A stretch of DNA of 9,652 nt from Candidatus Saccharimonadota bacterium. Its GTDB lineage: Bacteria > Patescibacteriota > Saccharimonadia > QS-5-54-17. The notes beneath the pieces are model-generated. The model was not told the origin of the DNA. It worked only from the letters and a program-made list of their open reading frames with translations, and ran no database searches. The stretch is from positions 1 to 9,652 of the forward strand of contig SLRF01000042.1 of NCBI GenBank assembly GCA_007131065.1, written 5' to 3'. The translations under genes were made by a program, and so were the position numbers. Positions 6,169-9,652 of this stretch are shown here, one piece after another (positions within the stretch are counted from its first letter, which is position 1; every line of letters starts with the position of its first letter).

Positions 6169-9100
6169 ATGAGCAATTACCTACACGAGAAGAAAGCGAC
6201 CGATTTCGATGCGATTCGTCTTGGTGTCGCCAGCCCAGAGAACGTATTAGATTGGTCTCATGGCGAGATTACCAAGCCAGAAACTATTAATTATAGAACG
6301 CAGAAACCGGAGAAAGACGGCCTGTTCGACGAGAGAATATTTGGACCGAGCAAAGACTTTGAATGTTACTGTGGTAAGTACAAAGGCTCGCACTACCGTG
6401 GCGTAACATGTGACCGTTGTGGCGTGTTAGTAGCTCGCTCTATTGTTCGACGAGAACGTATGGGGCATATCAGCTTAGCAGTACCGGTAACTCATACCTG
6501 GTTCTTGCGGGGAGCTCCATCAAGCATCGGCTTATTGCTGAATATGACAGCCAAGAGCCTAGAAAAGATAGCCTACTTCGCTAACTATGTGGTGACAGAC
6601 GTAGACATCGACAAGAAGGAAGAGCTACTCAATGAGATGGAGACTACCTATGAAAATAACAAAGCTGCTCTCAAGCAGAAGTTCGAGGCGTTAGCAGAAC
6701 AAGAAGATGCAGACGTAAAACAACTAGCCAAGCAACAGACCGAGGAGATTGAAGAGCTGGACGATGAGTATACCTCCAAGCGTGCACGAATCGAGGCGTT
6801 AGTAGTTAAGGCGCTCTTGACCGAAAGCGAGTACCGGGATCTACGACGAGAACACAGCGACCTGTTTAAAGCCATGATTGGCGCAGAAGCTATAGAGCAC
6901 CTTCTAGGCGATTTAGACGTCGATGCGACCGTAGAAGAATTGGAAAAAGCTACTGAGGAAGCACAAGGGCAACGTCGCAAGAAACTAATTAAGCGACTCA
7001 AGAAATTCGAAGGTATACAGAAAGCAGGAATCGAACCTACTTGGATGGTTCTTAAGCACATACCAGTGATACCTCCGGAGCTTCGTCCGATGGTTCAACT
7101 TACCGGTGGACGCTTTGCCACTTCAGATCTAAATGATTTGTATCGAAGAGTAATTAACCGGAACAACCGCCTCAAGAAATTAGTCGATCTAAATGCACCT
7201 GAAGTGATCCGACGCAACGAGATGCGAATGCTCCAAGAGTCCGTGGATGCGCTAATAGACAACTCTCATGCTCGAGGCGGCCGCGCGGTCAGCGCTACTG
7301 GAGGCAGAAGGAAGCTCAAGAGCTTAAGCGACCAACTACGTGGTAAACAGGGTCGTTTCAGGCAGAACTTACTAGGTAAACGAGTAGACTATTCGGGAAG
7401 AAGTGTAATAGTTTCTGGGCCTAGCTTGAACCTCGATGAATGCGGACTACCTAAGATGATGGCGCTTGAATTGTTTAAGCCGTTCGTAATTGGACGATTG
7501 ATACAGGAAGAGCTTGCACACAACGTGAAGGCAGCGGGAACTATGATAGAGGCGCAAGATCCGCTAGTGTGGGATGCGCTGGATAAAGTTATCGAAGGTA
7601 AATACGTACTATTAAACCGTGCACCTACGCTACACCGACTCGGTGTACAGGCATTTCGCCCCAAACTGATTGAAGGAAAAGCTATCCAGTTACATCCTCT
7701 GGTATGTATCGGATTTAATGCCGACTTCGATGGAGATCAGATGGCAGTACACTTGCCGCTCGGAGATGAAGCACAGGCAGAGGCTAGAGAAATCATGGCT
7801 GCCAGCAAGAATCTGCTCTACCCTTCAGATGGTTCGGTTATGGTATATATCGCTCAAGACATGGTCCTGGGTGCTTACTACATGACATACGAGAGAGAAG
7901 ACATGTCTTCTCCAAAACGAGCTTTTAGGTCTCCGGCCGAAGCGCAACAGGCGTACGAAAGTGGATCCATCAATCTTCATACTCCGATATATGTAGAGAT
8001 TGACGGCGAAAGAACTGCTACCACTATCGGCCGAATATTGTTCAACGATATTCTGCCTGAAGACTTTCCGTACCAGAACGTTACTTTCGACAAGGGCGAG
8101 CTATCCAATCTTACGACCGCTATATTTGAAAAGTACGGAATGGAAATACTTGGACAAGTAGCCGATGACATCATGTCTATCGGCTTCGAGTACGCTACGA
8201 TTTCCGGACTTTCTACCGGCATGGACGACTATATTGTCCCCGAAGAAAAGGATGAAATAATCGAACGTGGTGAGGTTCGCGTAAGCGACATCAGCGAACA
8301 GTACGACCAAGGATTGATTACTGAAGAGGAAAGATTCCGCCTGACAGTGGAGGCATGGAGAAACATCAACGAAGAACTTCAGTCCGTAGTGAAGAGCCGC
8401 TTCGACGAGCAGGACAATTCAACGACCATAACTGTAGTGTCTGGTGCTCGTGCCAAACTGAGTGCAGTTAGTCAGATAATCGGCATGCTTGGAAGTGTGA
8501 TCGATGTGTATGGTAAAACTATTGAGTTGCCGGTAAAGAGCAACTACAAAGAAGGACTTAATGCACTGGAATATTTCTCCGCTGCTCGTGGTTCACGAAA
8601 AGGACTTGTAGACACTGCTCTTAAAACTGCCGACTCCGGGTATCTAACTCGAAGATTGGTAGACGTAGCTCAAGATACATTTACAGTTGAAGAAGACTGT
8701 GGTGACAGGCAGGGGCTACTACTAGATAAGCACGAATCCGAAGCCATAGGTGTGAGCCTAGCAGACCGGATAGCCGGCCGTGTATCTGCTGAAAAGATCG
8801 ATAAGTTCGCCAAGCAAGGAGAGTTGATTACTCGTGATACTGCCGAAGCTATAGAAGCTGAAGGCATAGAGCAGGTGCATATTCGCAGCCAGCTTACTTG
8901 TCAGTCGATTCGCGGAGTTTGCCAGGAATGTTACGGAGTAGATCTCTCTACCGGAAGAATGGTTGGATTGAGGGTTCCCGTAGGAGTTATGGCAGCACAG
9001 GCTATCGGTGAGCCGGGAACGCAGTTGACTCTGGATACCTTCCACAAGGGTGGTGTAGCAGGGGATGACATTACTCAGGGTCTACCGAGAGTAGATGAGC

Positions 9101-9652
9101 TATTTGAAGCCAGGAACCCTAAGGGTCAAGCACAAATAGCCGACACTGACGGCACTATAAGTATCAGCGAAGATGAACATCACTATATAGTACGACTCAC
9201 ACCTGAAGGAGACAGTAGCGAATCTTATTCACTGAAGGGTCTTGAGTCTACGATTAAGGATGGAAAGCAAGTTAAGGCTGGCGACGTGATTGCCGCTAGT
9301 GAGGATCACAAGCACACTATTACTGCCAAGCAGGACGGCATAGCCAAGGTCCTAAAGACCAAGATTAATGTAAAGGCCGAGAACGTAGGTGCCAGAGAGT
9401 ACACTATTCCGAGGTACAGAAACTTACTCGTAAAAGACGGTGACAGGGTCAAGGCAGGTCAGCAGCTGATTACCGGTTCGGTAAATCTTCAAGACCTCCT
9501 TAAGTTGACCGGTGCCTCTGAAGTGCAACGATACGTCATGAACGAAGTACAGAGAGTGTTTAGTATGCAAGGTGCGGCAATAGCCGACAAACATCTTGAG
9601 ACTATCGCACAACAGATGACCTCACGTGTTCAAGTGGAAGATCCGGGCGACA
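6169..9652 (+). CDS. rpoC: DNA-directed RNA polymerase beta' subunit (3' end outside window)
   Basis: RpoC holds the catalytic magnesium and the moving parts of RNA polymerase. ATG 6169 follows rpoB by two bases, with Shine-Dalgarno GAGGAG (6158-6163) inside the rpoB end. The frame stays open for 1161 codons to the window edge, lacking perhaps the last 80-150 residues. Landmarks: zinc site 1 Cys66, 68, 81, 84; clamp helices about 255-302 (RRKKLIKRLKKFE) that bind sigma; GKQGRFRQNLLGKRVDYSGRS (about 392-412); catalytic NADFDGDQM 517-525 with Asp519, 521, 523; bridge helix about 799-834; zinc site 2 Cys844, 911, 918, 921; trigger loop about 950-975 with His959. Unusual points: a charged coiled-coil insertion (about 147-215); loss of the F-loop arginines (Ser768, Leu774); Arg807 and Ser809 at the bridge-helix cap; Leu955-Asp956 in place of Met-Arg in the trigger loop; and an extra hybrid-motif segment (about 1022-1075). 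It lacks the large E. coli trigger-loop insertion SI3. No frameshift is seen. Confidence 0.99.
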   Translation, partial: MSNYLHEKKATDFDAIRLGVASPENVLDWSHGEITKPETINYRTQKPEKDGLFDERIFGPSKDFECYCGKYKGSHYRGVTCDRCGVLVARSIVRRERMGHISLAVPVTHTWFLRGAPSSIGLLLNMTAKSLEKIAYFANYVVTDVDIDKKEELLNEMETTYENNKAALKQKFEALAEQEDADVKQLAKQQTEEIEELDDEYTSKRARIEALVVKALLTESEYRDLRREHSDLFKAMIGAEAIEHLLGDLDVDATVEELEKATEEAQGQRRKKLIKRLKKFEGIQKAGIEPTWMVLKHIPVIPPELRPMVQLTGGRFATSDLNDLYRRVINRNNRLKKLVDLNAPEVIRRNEMRMLQESVDALIDNSHARGGRAVSATGGRRKLKSLSDQLRGKQGRFRQNLLGKRVDYSGRSVIVSGPSLNLDECGLPKMMALELFKPFVIGRLIQEELAHNVKAAGTMIEAQDPLVWDALDKVIEGKYVLLNRAPTLHRLGVQAFRPKLIEGKAIQLHPLVCIGFNADFDGDQMAVHLPLGDEAQAEAREIMAASKNLLYPSDGSVMVYIAQDMVLGAYYMTYEREDMSSPKRAFRSPAEAQQAYESGSINLHTPIYVEIDGERTATTIGRILFNDILPEDFPYQNVTFDKGELSNLTTAIFEKYGMEILGQVADDIMSIGFEYATISGLSTGMDDYIVPEEKDEIIERGEVRVSDISEQYDQGLITEEERFRLTVEAWRNINEELQSVVKSRFDEQDNSTTITVVSGARAKLSAVSQIIGMLGSVIDVYGKTIELPVKSNYKEGLNALEYFSAARGSRKGLVDTALKTADSGYLTRRLVDVAQDTFTVEEDCGDRQGLLLDKHESEAIGVSLADRIAGRVSAEKIDKFAKQGELITRDTAEAIEAEGIEQVHIRSQLTCQSIRGVCQECYGVDLSTGRMVGLRVPVGVMAAQAIGEPGTQLTLDTFHKGGVAGDDITQGLPRVDELFEARNPKGQAQIADTDGTISISEDEHHYIVRLTPEGDSSESYSLKGLESTIKDGKQVKAGDVIAASEDHKHTITAKQDGIAKVLKTKINVKAENVGAREYTIPRYRNLLVKDGDRVKAGQQLITGSVNLQDLLKLTGASEVQRYVMNEVQRVFSMQGAAIADKHLETIAQQMTSRVQVEDPGD

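Noticed and set aside
6648..7061. 137-codon open frame on the minus strand inside rpoC
   Set aside because: It lies opposite the charged coiled-coil region. The Ser/Arg/Cys-rich product is a typical antisense shadow with no recognisable domain.
1..9652. Alternative genetic code (TGA as Gly or Trp), as in some Patescibacteria
   Set aside because: All genes end at TAA or TAG, glycine is GGN throughout, tryptophans are TGG and no in-frame TGA occurs, so there is no sign of recoding.
1..9652. A hidden defence, mobile or biosynthetic system
   Set aside because: The window is filled by five conserved housekeeping genes with gaps of at most 173 bases; no repeats, att sites, transposase or unknown genes are seen.

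Overview
This window is a gene-dense stretch of bacterial chromosome carrying five housekeeping genes, all on the + strand. In order they are hisS (3' end only), tig, clpP, rpoB (complete) and rpoC (runs off the right edge). About 97.5% of the bases are coding. I see no RNA genes, mobile elements, CRISPR arrays or signs of recent gene transfer. The genetic code looks standard: stops are TAA and TAG, glycines are GGN, and TGA is not used inside any gene.

The organism is clearly a bacterium, shown by the bacterial-type beta and beta' subunits, trigger factor, a CIRCE heat-shock operator and sigma70-like promoters. A short 1170-residue RpoB, frequent ATA isoleucine codons, unusual changes at normally near-invariant RpoC sites and a non-classical gene order suggest Patescibacteria/CPR, perhaps Saccharibacteria. 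That placement is inference and needs a phylogeny.

Layout. (1) 1-432: C-terminal part of histidyl-tRNA synthetase. (2) 436-1836: trigger factor, same reading frame as hisS, starting with GTG three bases after the hisS stop, with a lysine-rich tail. (3) 1837-1892: a compact control region in which a CIRCE (HrcA) operator encloses the -35 box of a promoter; the -10 lies so close to the clpP ATG that the transcript should be leaderless. (4) 1893-2480: ClpP with its full catalytic triad. (5) 2481-2653: the longest gap, with an A/T-rich inverted-repeat cluster, a near-consensus promoter, a leader of about 107 nt and a Shine-Dalgarno for rpoB. (6) 2654-6166 rpoB and 6169-9652 rpoC, two bases apart and surely co-transcribed.

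The cluster joins protein synthesis (HisRS), folding of nascent chains (trigger factor), proteolysis (ClpP) and transcription (RpoB/RpoC). No new multi-gene system is present. The points most worth a second look are the catalytic-centre substitutions in RpoC (trigger loop, F-loop and bridge-helix cap), the CIRCE/promoter/start-codon overlap at clpP, and the loss of the motif 3 arginine in HisRS.
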